Notes: generated from the sequence alone by a model not told the origin. A stretch of 64,000 bases of DNA from Pyrocephalus nanus (GCA_038380795.1 CM076263.1:7492709-7556708), one strand, 5' to 3'. Counted from the stretch's first letter, positions 46,686 to 60,775 are shown. Translations and numbers: made by a program.

Positions 46686-49600
46686 CCTCTGGGTAGTTTA
46701 AGTATTAAACATCATCCCTTAGCAAACAGGCATTAAGGAACTGCATTGTAATGGGCATTTCTGAGATTCCATAATGAAACAGGGATTTGGCATGGACAAG
46801 CCACCTGAGACGAGTGCCTGCGGCTGTGGAGATAACAGGGCTGTAAACAGAAGGGCTGGGCTGTGCAGTGGATGCAACACTCAAAGTTTGAAGAGACATA
46901 AGCAAGCACCCACCTCCTGATTCACCAGAGGAGTCCCTCTCCCAAGGAAAGGGATAATGTCCTTTAACTGACTGACAGCTCCTTCACAGACTTCAGCAGG
47001 CAAGGGACATGAACTGGTTTGGGGCAACAGCTTTTAAACTGGTTTTGGAGTCTCCCAGGAAGTCTTGATCTCATGGGTGGAGAAAAGCAGAGAACTTGAA
47101 AGCTGTTGTGGTGAGAGCCACTGTCTTTCCCTCACTCCACTCAGGTGAAGTTAGAATGGTTGACAGACACTATGGCTGACCTGCAACACCCCAAGGGTAA
47201 AGAGCCAACATTTCCTTATGAAAATGTCTTGGCCTCTTTTTTCGGCCTCTGAGAGCTCTAAGAGTCAGCAAAAGCAGAAGCCAAATGAGGATGCAGGAGG
47301 TATTCAGAATTTCAGTCCTAAAATAGGAGCAGTGAAACAGGGTTGATCTTGGGAATACATCATTTAGTTCTTCTGTGTGGACACAGGAAGTCCAAGCCCC
47401 AGTTTGCTTCAGGACCCAAGTGTGGATGGTTTTTATCTCAAGAAACCCACTGTCAAATCAAACTGATGTGTGGAAGCAGAGGAGAGTACATGGCAGGGGC
47501 AATCCCTCCCCAGACAGGCAGCCCAAGACCTCCCTGGTCTCCCTGTATGCCTTATGTCTGAGCCACAGGAAGCCACAGGATCTGCCTGCTCTGGCACAGG
47601 ATGTGGGGCCAGGCATGAGAATTCAGCAGATGGGAACAGATGCTTTCCTATGAGCCACCAGTGCATTGGAAGCAGCGCCCAAACCTCCTGAGGTCAGACA
47701 CTCTTTTTCCATCAGGCAAGGATACCTCCAGCCCTGATGGCTGCCAGCACCCAGTGAGAAGCAGGATGAGACCTGAAAGAAGCACCAGGTGGAGGCAAAC
47801 ACAGACTGCAGCAAATGGACAAGCAGGGGGTTCTCTCCCTCCACCCACAGTGAGCTGTTGTGTCTCTGTCTCCTGGGATGCAGAGGTGATGGATGCCGTT
47901 GTCCTTGCAGTCCCTATCTCCCAAATCCACTCCTCCCAGCGAATCCCAGTAGTGGAGTTTGATTCCCCCCACAGCTCTTGTTCACTTCCAGACCAGAGAA
48001 GAAGGAGTAATGGGAAGGTGGCAAGAGCAGCAGTCAGCCCATGAGCACAAAAAAACACAGAGAGGAGGTTACTCCTCCCCAGACTGGCAGCAGCCCTGGG
48101 TCTCGCCATCACAGGCAGTTTGTTGCACCAAGTTTTGTGAGGTGGTAGGAGCAGGGCAATGCTGCCAAGGCACCAAAATGCCCTTGCTGTAACAAGCTAT
48201 CTTGCCACACACCCCACTTGGGAAATTCATTTCCCAGCAAAAGCTATCAATGAAAGTCTGCTGTGTGTGACTGGGGCTTCCCTGGCAGGAGTTCTAGATG
48301 CCCTCGTGACAGGCAGCATCTCTGTTGCTTTGCCTGTTAACCTACACACCAGTGTACCCTTTCTTCAGCTCCAGACTGGGGGTATCAAACCTTCCAGCCC
48401 ATTATGGGAGGTGCAGGTGATTAATCTTTGATGTCGACCCCTGTTTCCTGAGCCTGCCACTCAGACATCGCACCCACCACATCCTGCAGGAAGCCCAAAG
48501 AGACCTGAATCAGACATGAGTTGGGCAACTGGAGTCAGCAAATTGGATACCTATTACTGAAAAGCGAGATAAGATCACTTACACTCATCATGCTTGTGGC
48601 TTGGGGAGGATCTATTGCAGGCACCCACCTGGGGCATCCGCTCAGCCTTGCAAAACCCTTACGAAGAGGCACCGACTCTGGCTCCACACATGCTCTCCCA
48701 CCCTTCCCACAGAGAATACACTCAGCTGGCAGAAATGACGCTGTGCAGACCGAGGGAGTGGGGCTTGGCATGGCTGTCATGCTGCTCATTCATCCTTCCC
48801 CCTGGCACACCAAGGAAGCAATGACAAGGGAAGGGTGAAGGGGCAAGTGAAAACCTGGTGGGATACCCCAGTGTGGACCACTGAGAAGTAGTAAGACATA
48901 CCAGTCATTTGTGGGAGGTTTCCACAGGGGATATGCCAGGAAGACTCGGTGCCAGTGGCTGCCAAAGAAATCACAGGAAATTTGAACTTAAGGCTATTAT
49001 TAACCTATATAGGAAACTTGTCTTGCTTCTTACCTAAGAGAGCAAAGGTGTGTGTGAGGGGAAGGAGAGGCAGCAGTCTTCCCTGGGTGGCATTTCACAT
49101 TCCATCCCTTCTGAGATCCCCAAGATGCAGAAGCTTTGCCACCCACACTCGCACTGCTGGTACAGGTGCCTTCACAGCATGAAGCAGAGCACCCTGCATT
49201 TCTTCCAAGGGGCATCACTGATGACGTCTCAAAACAGCACCAAGGTGCAAGGGTGGTTCTGAGCTCAGCAGGCCTCCAAGCCTAAGCTGTCCAGAGTCTT
49301 CTCATGTGGAGGGCCAGCAATAACTGCTGGGTCTTTAGTCAAGGGCTGTGGGCTCTGAGCAGCCCACAAGGATACAGATCCAGGGCATGCAAAAGAGCAA
49401 AGCTGTAGCAGAGGGAATTGCCCTGGTGGTGGTGCCACCTGCTTCTGGGACCACAGCCCTTTTCTGTAGAGTCTCATTTTGTTCCCAGGAGCAGCTGCAG
49501 CAGGTCATCCTGTCTCCCTCGGAAACCAAACTAACTCTTTGTGAGTTTCAGTGAAGGGACAAGAGGTCTGTAGCACTGTGCATCCACGTACAACCCATGC

Positions 49601-50656
49601 TGCCCATGCTGGAGAGTCAAGGTACCCCTCAGATCGGGTGTGTCTTCCAGAAAGATATCAAGTGGGTGACAAAGACACATGTCCTATCCTTTGCACCAAC
49701 CCTTTACACCAGTGGTGTCCCAGGAGACATACTCTTGGGATACTCTTGGGCCAAACAACCTCGTGGGTTACTTCAAGCTCAGCCACAGCAAGCCCTATTT
49801 GAGAGTAGCCTGGGAACTGGGGCAAATTGCTGGTAACTCTTCCCAAGGTCACATATCAAGAAAGGAATTAATTTTTTGCCTACTGAAATGGAATTCTGTC
49901 AGAATCTGGTGAAGAATACTCTCCTTGACATCAGCCCTGATTGTTTTCTGTTTGTTACCACTTACTGTAAGCTGCTTCAGAGAGGTTTCTGAAATCTACA
50001 GTGCCCTTAAGGTGACTCTGGGCCATGAAACTCTAAACCAGCTTGTGGACTTCCATGGTAAATGATCACATCTGTCATTATTACCTCCAGCTGCTGGAGC
50101 TGTTGAGCTCAGGTCACTGCTCTGTCTTTCATCACTGTTGTTTTTGCCGCTTCATAAACAGGCAACTTTTCATCCTGTTTCTGGGACAATGCATCATTCA
50201 ATGGATGGGCTCCAAACTAACACCTTAAGGTTATTGTTAATTTATATAACAATAAACACCGGGCTAAATCCTCTATGTATGTAAACTAGAGTATCTTCAG
50301 CTTTCAGTGGTGAAGACTTTGGCCTCTGAAACTTGATTGCCCTGGGTGCTCTGCTCCATTGGTCTGTAAGCAACACTACATTTTGGTTTCAGACGTGTTT
50401 GGGCTCTGCCCAAGCATGCATAAGAGCCTTGGTCACTGCCTGGGATTATACTTTAGTTATTGCCTCCTTTCACAGCAAAGAAGATGGAGGAAAGCAGAGC
50501 CAACATGTGTGTATGAGAAGTGAGTTTTGCCAGCTACAAACTTCAATTGCAATAAAGTTCAGAGACCCCTACTCAGGAGCCTGCATGAACAGAAGATGCT
50601 TGGATTTCTTAGTGCTGGGGTTTCCAACAATGATGATGTTCTGTCTCTGCATCCCT

Positions 50657-50670
50657 CCCCCCCCCCCCCC
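50657..50670 (+). repeat. Homopolymer C14
   Basis: Fourteen consecutive C, read directly. Confidence 0.95.
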
Positions 50671-51040
50671 TCAAACTAGGACTACCAAATCCATCCAGTG
50701 TCTCATTGGAAGAGCTGGACAGCTGGACAGCCCTGTTGTGGCCACATGAACAAGTTTTTGAAAGGCTTTGGCAATGAGAAAGTTGTCACTGAAATGTCTC
50801 ACCAACTTGCTGACATTGCTTAAGTAGTAGATATCCATTGGTGAGGAGGGGAGGGGAAGGGAACCTCGCATGACAGCAGATCAACAAGACAGGATTATCT
50901 GCACCCTGATGGGTGCAGGGCTGTGGGGTTTCAGGCGTTTTTGCACTTTTGAAAGATGTTTAGAAGTTAAAGACGGTGAAGACAGCACCAGGAAATTCAC
51001 CTGAGGGCTAAAGCAAATAACACTTTGTGAGAAGCTGAGA

Positions 51041-51195
51041 GTTCAGCATGTTCAGCCTTTCAGAGAGAAGACGGAGAGGCAGCTTGATTATAGGGTACAA
51101 TACCAATGTGGGGAGAAAAATACAAGGTCTTTAATTTCCAGGAGAAAGGCATGTCAAGACAAATGGTTTTTAGCCTTGAGCCAGACAAATACAAA
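51041..51195 (+). mobile_element. Ancient CR1 fragment
   Basis: TTCAGCCTTTCAGAGAGAAG, GCTTGATTATAGGGTACAAT, CAATGTGGGGAGAAA and GAGAAAGGCATGTCAAGACA follow an old CR1 subfamily shared by birds and other sauropsids. Much more diverged than the other CR1 copies. Confidence 0.5.
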
Positions 51196-52784
51196 TGAGA
51201 AGCCCGGGCATGGGGATTCACTCTTACCCAGCACAGTGCTGGGGCAAGAGGGCTGGTGGGCTCAGCATGGGGGTGTCTCTTGGGGGAGAGGGAAGATGCC
51301 AGTGCAAAGAGCTGGAATATTTTTCTGGCTGACCCCTGACTGCAGGTGCTGCTGCTCCAGAGCATGCTCCACCAAATTCCCCTTCAAAAGAACATACACT
51401 TCAGTGGAAAGACAGAGAGACGCAAGCAGAAGTGATTTATTAGCCTGAGGCTCAGCTGGGCTGAGCCTATGCTGCACTAGTCATGCTGTGTGGCATCCTT
51501 GAGCTCCAGGGATTCGGAGCCAAGCCAGAATAATTAATTGTGCAACACCTTTATGACTGGGAAACCTGCCTCCTGTCCCTTATATAATGGCAGTGCCCAG
51601 GGGCAAGTCATCTCTTGCTGATTGCAGAGCTGCATGGCACGGAGCAGGGTCCTGGGACAGGTGACAGTCACTGCTCCAATATGAGGTATGGACACCTCCC
51701 AGTCCCCCCGCATGAGGGACAGGATGCATTTGCAGAGTCATGCACTGAGATGGGAGATACTTCTCTGATCCCACAAGAGGATGAGAAATGTGATTTAACA
51801 CCTCGTCCGAGCCCAAAACAAGAATTTCAACCCACCCAGCAGGTCTAGCTGATTTTTCTCTTTATCCTCTCTGTTGCAGACTCCTACAGTCATCTTCCAC
51901 TCATCCTCCCTTCCTCCTGCACACCACACGTGTGTCATGGGACACGGCCAGACTGTCCATGTCAGGAGGATGCAGCCACACAAACAGGATCCCACACACT
52001 CCCCCGTGCCCATCGCCAGCAGGGACACACCCAGTACACACGTCCTCGTGTCCTCCTCCTCCCCTGCCTGGGCTCACACCTTGCAGGGCTACCGGTCCCC
52101 CAAGCCCTGAGTGGGCAGGGGTAGGGCAGGAGCAGAGCCCAGGGCAGGGCAGGGAGAAGTGGGTGTTCCCACAGAGGTGGGAGCCGAGCTGTGCCTGCCC
52201 CACTGGCTTCTCCTATGCCGTGGGGGTTCTCCTGGCTGGTGTGGGCAGGAAAGCAAGCACATTTGGGCACAGGGGACAGGGGTGTTTTTGCCTGTGAGGC
52301 CCAAACATCTGCCTGCACAAGTGCTTCTGCTGTGCCTTATCAGCACGGCTGCCAGCACAGCCTGTTGCTCTGCTCCCAAGCTTGCCCATAGCACTGCCAA
52401 ACTGGCACTGCTGGGGGTTGGATGTTTCCTCTCTTGTTGTTTACCCCAAGTACACATATCTATATATATAAGCATCTTAAAAAATCATAATTTTAAAAAC
52501 TCTGGTGACTTGCCCTGGATCTGGGAATGGAGATACAGTTGGGAGGCAGAGGTCCAAGTAAGCAGGTGCTTTTTCCCCACTGGTGAAAATTCACCCCAAT
52601 ATGGTCCAACTGCAGCTCAGGTGGACTCCTCAGAGATTTGGCAAATGTTTGCTGACAAAACTTCTCAGAAATTTTGAAAGTCTTTCACCTCTTATTCACC
52701 TCTGAAAATTTCCACAGCTCCTAGAGAGTAGAAGATCACTCACCACATCATCCCCACAGAGGAAATGGATCTGTTCCCTCATGG
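51196..52784. other. Intergenic, GC-rich 51.9-52.4 kb
   Basis: Overlapping open frames up to 188 codons on both strands come from the GC-rich composition; none has a recognisable domain. Confidence 0.45.
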
Positions 52785-52876
52785 TCACAGAATGCCAGAA
52801 TCCCAGAATGGATATGCCTGGAAGGGACCACGGTGGGTCATGTGGTCCAACCTGCTCAAGCAGGGTCACCCCATAC
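52785..52876 (-). mobile_element. CR1 LINE extreme 3' end
   Basis: On the + strand TCACAGAATGCCAGAATCCC, AATGG and GGAAGGGACCACGGTGGGTC, then GGTCCAACCTGCTCAAGCAG match the reverse complement of the CR1 3' tail. Confidence 0.75.
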
Positions 52877-55429
52877 TTCTGATGGCCCCATGGCAGAAGG
52901 TGGGCACTGGGCACCAGGAATGAAAACCAGGGGCTGACAATATGCCCTGAGCATGGTCTTCTCCCTGAAATGGGAGGAAGGAGGTTTATCTGAGAGGTAA
53001 CGGAGCCAGATTGGGGTGGAGGGGGCAAGTACAACATTAAATGAATACTGGTCACAGCAGGACTGGGAATGTGGAGGGAAGCTCTGGCATTTAGAGAGGG
53101 AGACAAGGCATGGAGATGGAAAGAAAAGGTATTGGGATAGGCTTTGGGGTGTGAAATCAAGGAAAGGCATTCTTGGAGAGACCACCTCATGGTTCCCCAG
53201 AGAGAAATCCAAATAGGCAGGAAGAAGAACCATAAAGTGGCTGGACGAGGTGACAGGGACTGCCAGCCTGTGGAGGACATGGGAAGGGACAGGAGGCAAA
53301 TGGGAGGGCCACAGAGAGACCTGGTATCAGGGACAGAGCACCTGCAACAGGGAATGGGGAGGAGGCTTGTGTGCAGCTGATAAGGGGCTCGGGAGAAGCA
53401 GCAGATGGATGGGGGACAGTGAGGTGTGCAGAAAGGCATTTTAAACCAAGAGCCTAAACTGGGAACTGAGATTCAACAGATAGGGGTTAAGAGAGGGAGA
53501 GGGGGAATGTCTCTGCAGAAAGGCAAAGAAGAAGGGAACAGACACTAATTTGGTGCTCAAGGGGTTGTGAGCCTTGAAACAGGCACAAGGACATGGAGGA
53601 AAGCAAAGAGACTAGGATGGACAGGAGGAAAAGCTCCAAAAAGGAGTGAATCAACCACAACAGGTTCTTCTGTGAGCCCCAAAAGAGCCATGAGTCTCAC
53701 CCTGTCCTCTGCTGTCAGCAAATACTCTTACAAGACCTTCAGGCAAAACATGTTTCAGCTACACTTCATAAAGAGACCAGGGCCTCCCACCAACTGGTCC
53801 TAGACACCCTCTGTCCAGCTGGTGGATAGGGAGGGGGTGTAATGAATAATGAGTACTGAGTAAGACCCAGGTCAGCTGAGTGGTTTTTTTTTAACCACAG
53901 AGAACTGCTCCACACATGTACATTTAAAGAATTTTGTTAAGCCTTTGAAGTCCAGCCTCTCCACTGAGATAAGCCAGCCTTGGTTTAAGAAAAAATAAAA
54001 ATAACAAAAACCTGAGTTTACACATGAAGATAGAATCCCCACTGTGAGCAGATCTACTCATTTCTTGTGCAGGGACACTCAGCTGTCCCTCATCATCTCA
54101 CACCATTGCCATACAGAGCTCCTTTAACTGTGAAAGACACAGAAATAAACAAGTAATGAAATCCAATCAGCTGGAATTGAAGGAAACCAGGACCGTGATT
54201 GACAATCTTGGGGGACCAGTGTCTGACTTGGTTTTAAATCCTGCTGGTGATACTGGATTCAACATAGTCAGCACTGGAGTGAGAAATCTCTTGCAGGGGA
54301 GATCCCATGTCCAGTGAGCTTCAGGTATGATAACAAGGGATCTGAGAGCTCCAAGAGGAACAGTAGGTCCTGAACTCACCCTGTTCCTCCTTCACAAATG
54401 TAGCATCACCAGGCAGATAGAGATCTTTTCCAAAGTTCCTAAATGACTTGGGGAGATAGAATAGGAACTGGATGCAACAGAGTGCTTAGACTCTTTACCC
54501 AGAGAACTTTAAAAAAATGTTCAGAGGGTGCTCAGATCACCCTCTTCGGTGTCTGAGATGGGGCTACATCTCTAGAAAAATAGACTTGGATGTTGGACAC
54601 ATGCTGGGCATGCATGGCCAACATGGAACATGAAGCTGGATATTTGGTGCATAGTTCAGTTATCCAAAACTAGGTGTCTCTGAGGTGCCCTGTGGTTCCC
54701 AAGCCAGTTGGCAGATCTGACATGGGACGTTCAGGAGACCCTTGTCCTTCCAAAAGACGTGCAGAGGTCAAGAGGAACATCCAGAACATCTCAAAGAGAC
54801 CTCGACATCTACATTTAGGCAACTGAATCAAGCCCCCAGTGTGAGACACCGGTGTGAGTCTGTAAACCCCATAAAGTGTCTAGACACACCTCCTTTTACC
54901 CAAACACTTCAATCTACATCTGGCCCTCCAGCTGGCCAAAAGCACTTTTGCAAGGACTTTGTATCCTAAGTAGTTTGGATGATTTGGCAAATGTTATCTC
55001 TGGACAACTGAAAAAATGTCTCCAAGATATCAGGTCAGATCCAGACAAGGTCTAGATCCACCCCACTGTTTTGAGTCTGGTAGATGCCCATCTCACCTCT
55101 TGCACTGAAGTCTTGCTGATTAGCAAAGTATCAAACAGCAGCAAAAGGAGGAAGAGCCAAAGCAGTGGACAGGCACAACCTGCAAGAAATCAAGGTCTGG
55201 ATTAGTCCTGTGGGATTCTGTCCTGAACATTGTGAGGCAGGATTTTGCATCTGGTTTTTAGCCCCAGCTTTGCCTTTGGTGTCCTCAAGATGAGGCTGCA
55301 GCAGGTTTTGAGAAGTGCCAAGGCAATGCAAACCCCTCTGATGGATGTTCAACCTGCCTGATCCTGGTATGTATTTCTGCTCAGTTTTCCCTTATACACA
55401 ATAAAACCTTATCTACCTCATGTGGGCCA

Positions 55430-55570
55430 TGCAGTGATGACTAATTAATGTTAATTAAGTGCTTTCAGATGGTCCAATTTAAGGAGATACATAATTGCAA
55501 AATATTAATTACTGTTTACTTATTATCATGAAGCCAATAGCAAAACCAGCTGCTTATCTGCCTCAGCCAT
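55430..55570. promoter_or_regulatory. Candidate conserved noncoding (enhancer-like) block
   Basis: AT-rich block of about 140 bp with several homeodomain-type cores (CTAATTAATG, TTAATTAAG, ATTAATTAC) and two AP-1/bZIP-like words (GATGACTAA, CATGACTCAG), surrounded by less AT-rich sequence. Function is inference only. Confidence 0.25.
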
Positions 55571-57619
55571 GACTCAGAAGGAGGGTGATGGCTCATCATG
55601 ATAGAGGTGTAGAGTCCAGTTAATCCTGCACAGTGACACACATGTATGTCTGTCTGTGTGTGTGCATGTGCATGTGCAAAGGCACCTGACACAGCAGGGG
55701 CAAGGCCAAATTAGGCTGTACTCATGGCAAAGACATGCAAACTGAAAGTCCACGGAGATGAGCAAGAACTCACCTTGTCAAAGATCCAGATGTGAAAACG
55801 GATGTCTAGCAGTGACTCACATGTTTGAAAATCATGTACATGTGAGAGACCAAGTCTCACAGGGAATTAGAAGAGTCAAAGCTGCAATGAATTACCATGA
55901 ATGACTAAAAAGTTGTTGTAAGAGTAGGCTGTACCCACAGCGTGCTGGAAAACGTCATTGTCAAAGATCTCAAACACTACCCAAGGGGCAGAAGAGGAGG
56001 AGGAAGAGAGAACAGCATCCAGGAATGGAGAGCTTGGCAGACAAATTGAGAGGAAACTGAGCTCAATGTTTTGTCACACTGTGTCAAATTCCTTCAGGAT
56101 CATAAAACCTAGTTTTGTGTTGAACTGGTGGTCAAAGGACTGGAGCAGGATGGGTATTCCACAAACAAGGACCACATAGGTGATATCCTCTAATTTACAG
56201 ATGTATAGGGCTGATTGTGTTGATGGAACAAAAGAGGTTGACTCTGCTGGAAAAGTGACAATTCAGGTGAAGTCCAGCAGACAGATTTAGGAAGGACCCT
56301 GAAGAAGGATGGGGGACACTGAGCTTGATGCAGCTTGCCAAGGTCTCAGAGTAGGGGTGAGTGGATTTGCAAGGAGCACTGGGGAAGGGAGGAGGAGAAG
56401 ACATGGAGGAACACAGAAGTTTTGATAAAAGTGTGGGCTGCGTCCTAAAGATGCTTGGAGAAGAACAAAGGTTGGGATTCAGAAACCCATGACATGGGCA
56501 ATTAAAATTTTACATTACAAAGATTTTCAGGCATTTACAGGTGTCTTCAAGTTACCGTCTGACCTGAGAGGACCTACCAAATCCCTTAGGCATTCTAGTA
56601 TCCTGAAACACCTCAAATTGCAGCCTAGCATTTACACTGACATTCAAAGTTGTCTTCCCTGTGAGGGCTTGAAGAAGCAGCCTGAGAGCTTTGGCTCCTG
56701 CTTGGCCACTTCCAGAGCTCCAGGTGCCTCTGAGCTGTGGTGACTTTCCCTGCATGTCAGTTCAGAGGCAGGTGTATGTACTGCTGGCAACTTGAACAGC
56801 TCTCCTGCTCACACACCCAGGGAAGTGCACACAGGGAAGCTGAATAAACTTCCCTAAATAGGTCCTCAGGAGAGCAAGAATTGGTTATGACCTACAAAAG
56901 CAGGATCTGTGAGTCCAAGCCAATTTGCTTTCAGGGGTCTTTATTTAATAGAAGTGACATTCTAGTCCAAGGGAGTTATGCAAGTTGATGCTACTCAGTA
57001 AGGTGAAAGATGGGACAGGTGATGTGCCATGGCACTAGATGCAGATCAGGAATGTGTACTGATCAATGGCAGTAGCCAGCATCTCCCTTCACAGGGAGAA
57101 GTACCAGCAGGACCTGAGCTGGTCTATGGTCAGGAGCCCATGGGGCCCTCAAGCTGTTCCCCCTCTTCCATACAGAGCTCAAAACTGAACAGGACTAACC
57201 TAAAACGTGTGGTGATGCAATGTCCTCTACACAACTCCAAAGCAAAGCCAGAGCCCATGTTTTGTGGCCTGGAGATGGTGGTGCAGCTCTCAGTATGGCA
57301 GTCCTGTATTACATCCACCATTCACCATGGCAGAAAAATAGCGCCCAAGCAACCATCAGTCACTTTTGCTGCTGATTTATGACTTCTGCCTAACTCCCAA
57401 GAGAGATATACAGCAAACAAGCAGCTCCCATCAGAAAATCACTGCTGTTCTCTTAGACACAGTGGCATAATGACAGCTCCTCTCCAATCCTTGTGTCATG
57501 ATCTAGCTCCCGATTCAATCCCCACCTGGTATAGCCTAAGAAAATACACTTGAGCTTCAGGGTGTCTCTGAGATATGATCAGTCTGGAAGGCCACAGTCT
57601 GATGGGGAAGACTCCTTCT

Positions 57620-57710
57620 TATATTGCAGATGAAAGTTCATAGCAGTCAGAGTATTTGCCCAAAGCTATTCCGAAAGTCAGGAGCTCAAATGCCTTTTGT
57701 CTGACACCTG
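57620..57710 (-). mobile_element. Possible MIR relic fragment
   Basis: TATTGCAGATGAAAGTTCAT, TATTTGCCCAAAGCTATTC and CTCAAATGCCTTTTGTCTGA follow the reverse complement of the MIR core in the right order. Diverged. Confidence 0.3.
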
Positions 57711-59689
57711 AGACACCACACTGAAACATTTTGAGTCTATTATGCCCATTCTTCTCTTCTTAGATTGCTTCCCAATGACTTCTGGCTGTGGTGGAGTCAG
57801 TTTTTGCAGCCTGGACATCACCACATGTTTTGCTGCTGGCTGCAGTGCTCTCAGGAACACTCTTTGCTCTTGGTGGCAACAATATGAGGAGCGATATTCT
57901 TCCTTATTGCTTTCAGTCATCCCCTTGAAATACTGCTGAGTCTCTTGCACTGTCAGAATTCCACTCTGCATTTGGGATGAGCTCAGCCATTCAGAGAGAA
58001 CAAACAAGTTGAATAGAGACTAATTTTTCAGAGTTATTATTTTACAGCCCTTTCTGTTCCCATCCCTCAAGCTCCTGGAATCATGTATTTACAAAAGATC
58101 TCAAAGAACCAACTTCTCCAGCTTCTTAAATCATGTCTGGATCCAGATCTACAAAAGTGACACACATTTACTGGGTTGCCTTCTTAAGAAAAACAGCTGC
58201 TCAACTTCATTGACAAGTGCATTTAACAGCTTTGATTAAAAATCTAAGTCTTAACAAGCAGAATTTATTATTGCATCCTCTTGCCAGACCTGTTTCATAG
58301 CCATGAATAAACTGGGGTCATGTCTACATTGTAAGTCTAGCTCAATTGTGACACCTAAGCCAACAGATTTAATGGTTGAGAATAAATCGACTAAACTGAT
58401 AAACAGAAATAAATGGATTAAAAGGTAGGTGTCATGTCCCACTCTAGACCTGAATTCTGTTTTGCCTCTTCTGTCTAGAGGTCCTAAGAGGCGACATACC
58501 AGTGGCTATAAACAGCACTGACTCCAGGGTGTGGAACTTGAGGTTATGGCAGGGATCTTCAAAGAGGGAACTTACCTGGTTTCCTGATGAAGGGAGAGTC
58601 AAAAAGTATACTGCAGACACCCAATCTGTCTCTTACTGTCCAAAAAGAGGCAAAAATAAATAAATGATGAGTCACAGCATCTTCCTGTTTATGCTTCTTT
58701 AGCTAAGAGGAGGTAGATTTCCATCTGAGCAACTCCACCCCGTCTGCATCTATTGTCTTATTTGCCCTGGCTTCCACACTCACCACTTTTACACTCCCTC
58801 ACACTTTCTTCAGCATTTTGTCTCCTTCCTTGTCTCTGTGTTTGTGGAACAACTGACCCCTCTTCATTGCAGAGAAGCTAAGGGCCCCAGCTACCCTTGC
58901 AAGGGTAGAAAAAAGATCCCACCAGTGCTACAAAGTCCTAACAGGGGACTTACTTTTGGTGTTTCTGTGTTTCCCAACACAGATGTCCTTGTGAGGACCA
59001 GACCTAGCCACATTTTATCAAACGACATCTACAAATCGTCCTAGACCCCTGAACAAGCTGGGATCATTCAAAAATCTGAACCACTCATGACATGGGTCCC
59101 TGCTCTAGAGGGGTTTGTGCCATACTGAAAGTTGTGAGATAAATGCATGTCAAGATGAGGAAAGGAGAAAGGAAATACAAGTGGCCTTGAACTGAAGGTG
59201 AGGCCACTTAATCCTCACTTTCCATCATCTATCAGATTCCACAACTTCCTCCTCATGAAATTCCTACTGGTTCTGGCCAGCAACTTCACACTAGAAGATG
59301 CCTTTGTGTCAGAAGGGACAGGACTAACAGCTGCCCTTGGGATGTCAGGTAGAAACTCTCCCTTGTGTTCTGCAGGTTGGAGGAGGCCACGGCAGAAAAG
59401 ACAATGTGCACTTTGTTCTTCCCAGTTCAAACTGAACTGTCCTCCAACAGCCTTCCCACCACACTTGTACTGTTGGATCCTGTGTGGCAGTAGTGGAATA
59501 AGGACAGTGGGCTCCAAAGAGGAGATTTCAAACATGGAAAATGGTTTTCAGCAAACACGGAGAACTGACTTTGGTGAGGGGAGGAAATCTAAATCAGTGG
59601 TACAAGTGCAAGAGAGCCTGTGTGCTGCCAGAGGAGCTTATGGATGTGTTTACTCATCACAAGAGACCAATTAGTTCATCGGAAGGCAT

Positions 59690-59945
59690 TACTGCATGCT
59701 AACCAATGTAATAATTGACTATATGCAAAAGACTAAGTCATTTCAAACACGATAAAAAGGGTTTGCTTAACCCAGCCACGAAGGTGTTTAAACTCACCCG
59801 TTTAATTTCACAACCAGGACAGGCTCAAACAGAAGGAGAGAGTCAGTTACTGTGTTTCGTCTGACAGGTAATAATTTCTTGTGATGTGTTGACTTAATTC
59901 TCTTGCAATCACATGAACATGCCCTTAATTAAGCACACAAAAGCA
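59690..59945. promoter_or_regulatory. Candidate conserved noncoding block
   Basis: AT-rich unique-looking sequence with ATGCAAA-type octamer-like (TATATGCAAAAG), TAATTGA and CCCTTAATTAAGC words. No repeat family recognised. Function is inference only. Confidence 0.2.
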
Positions 59946-60189
59946 ATCTGTCCTGATGAGCAGGGGAGAGAGGAAGTGCAGTGAAAGATGACAGTGACAG
60001 CTTCAGACGCCAGCTGGTGACCTGGGAATCAGAATGGTATTTTATAACAAATGGAAATACTGTCCTGTGATTAATGACTGGCATGACAATAAGGCCCAGA
60101 GAGGCAAGGATGAACTCAGATAGGTCAAAGAACCTGCAAGAATTAGAAACTAGTGGGATATATAAGGGGCTCAGTAAAAGAGGTTCTTG

Positions 60190-60775
60190 AATTACATTGG
60201 AAATAAGTGGAAGATCAAGAAATGCAGCCCTGCTCTTTACAGGAAAAGAGAAGATACAGCAAGTGATCCTGGGGTGCATGAGGAAGAGTGTGGCCAGTAG
60301 GCTGAAGGAGATGATCCATGGTGGGTCCACCTTTGAAATGCTGTGTCCAGTTCTGGTTCCAGTTCAAGAAAGACATGGAACTACTGGAGCGGTCCAGTGG
60401 AGAGCTGTCAGGATGATGAGGGGACTGGAGCTTCTCTCTTATGAGGAAAGGCTCAGGGAGCTGGAACAGTTTAGATTGCAGAAGAGATGACTGCCTCTCA
60501 GTGTTTACAAATACCTTAAGGAAAGGTGTCAAGAGGACTGTCCCACAATCCTTTCAGTGGTGCCCAGTGACAGGGTAAGGGGCAACAGGCACAAATTGAA
60601 ATACAGGAAGTTCTGGCTTCCCAGATTGTGGAATCTCCTTCTCTGGAGATATTCAAAACCCACCTGTATGCAATCCTGTGCAACCTGCTCCAGGTGACCC
60701 TGCTCTATCAGGAGGGTTGGAGTAAGTGATCTCTCAAGGTCCCTTCCAACCCCAGCCATTCTGTGATTCTGTGCT
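60190..60775 (+). mobile_element. CR1 LINE 3' fragment, about 585 bp
   Basis: Longest recent-looking CR1 copy here: TTGAAATGCTGTGTCCAGTT, CTCTTATGAGGAAAGGCTCA, TTTCAGTGGTGCCCAGTGAC, TGGAGATATTCAAAACCCAC, and the tail TCAAGGTCCCTTCCAACCCC ending in TTCTGTGATTCTGTG. Confidence 0.9.

Larger units (their letters stand above)
42889..51040. other. Intergenic, 8 kb without a recognised gene
   Basis: Only low-complexity tracts and one MIR-like relic were recognised. Open frames up to 154 codons (47648-48112, -) show no domain and overlap others on both strands. Confidence 0.45.
52877..60189. other. Intergenic, 7.3 kb without a recognised gene
   Basis: One MIR-like relic and two AT-rich candidate regulatory blocks are listed separately. 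The 247-codon minus-strand frame at 52696-53439 overlaps a CR1 tail and has no domain, so it was not called. Confidence 0.45.

Noticed and set aside
51932..52677. Cluster of overlapping open frames up to 188 codons on both strands
   Set aside because: Typical of GC-rich, stop-poor sequence; no domain in any frame.
52696..53439. 247-codon minus-strand open frame
   Set aside because: Starts in unique purine-rich DNA, runs through a CR1 tail, and shows no family features or splice context.
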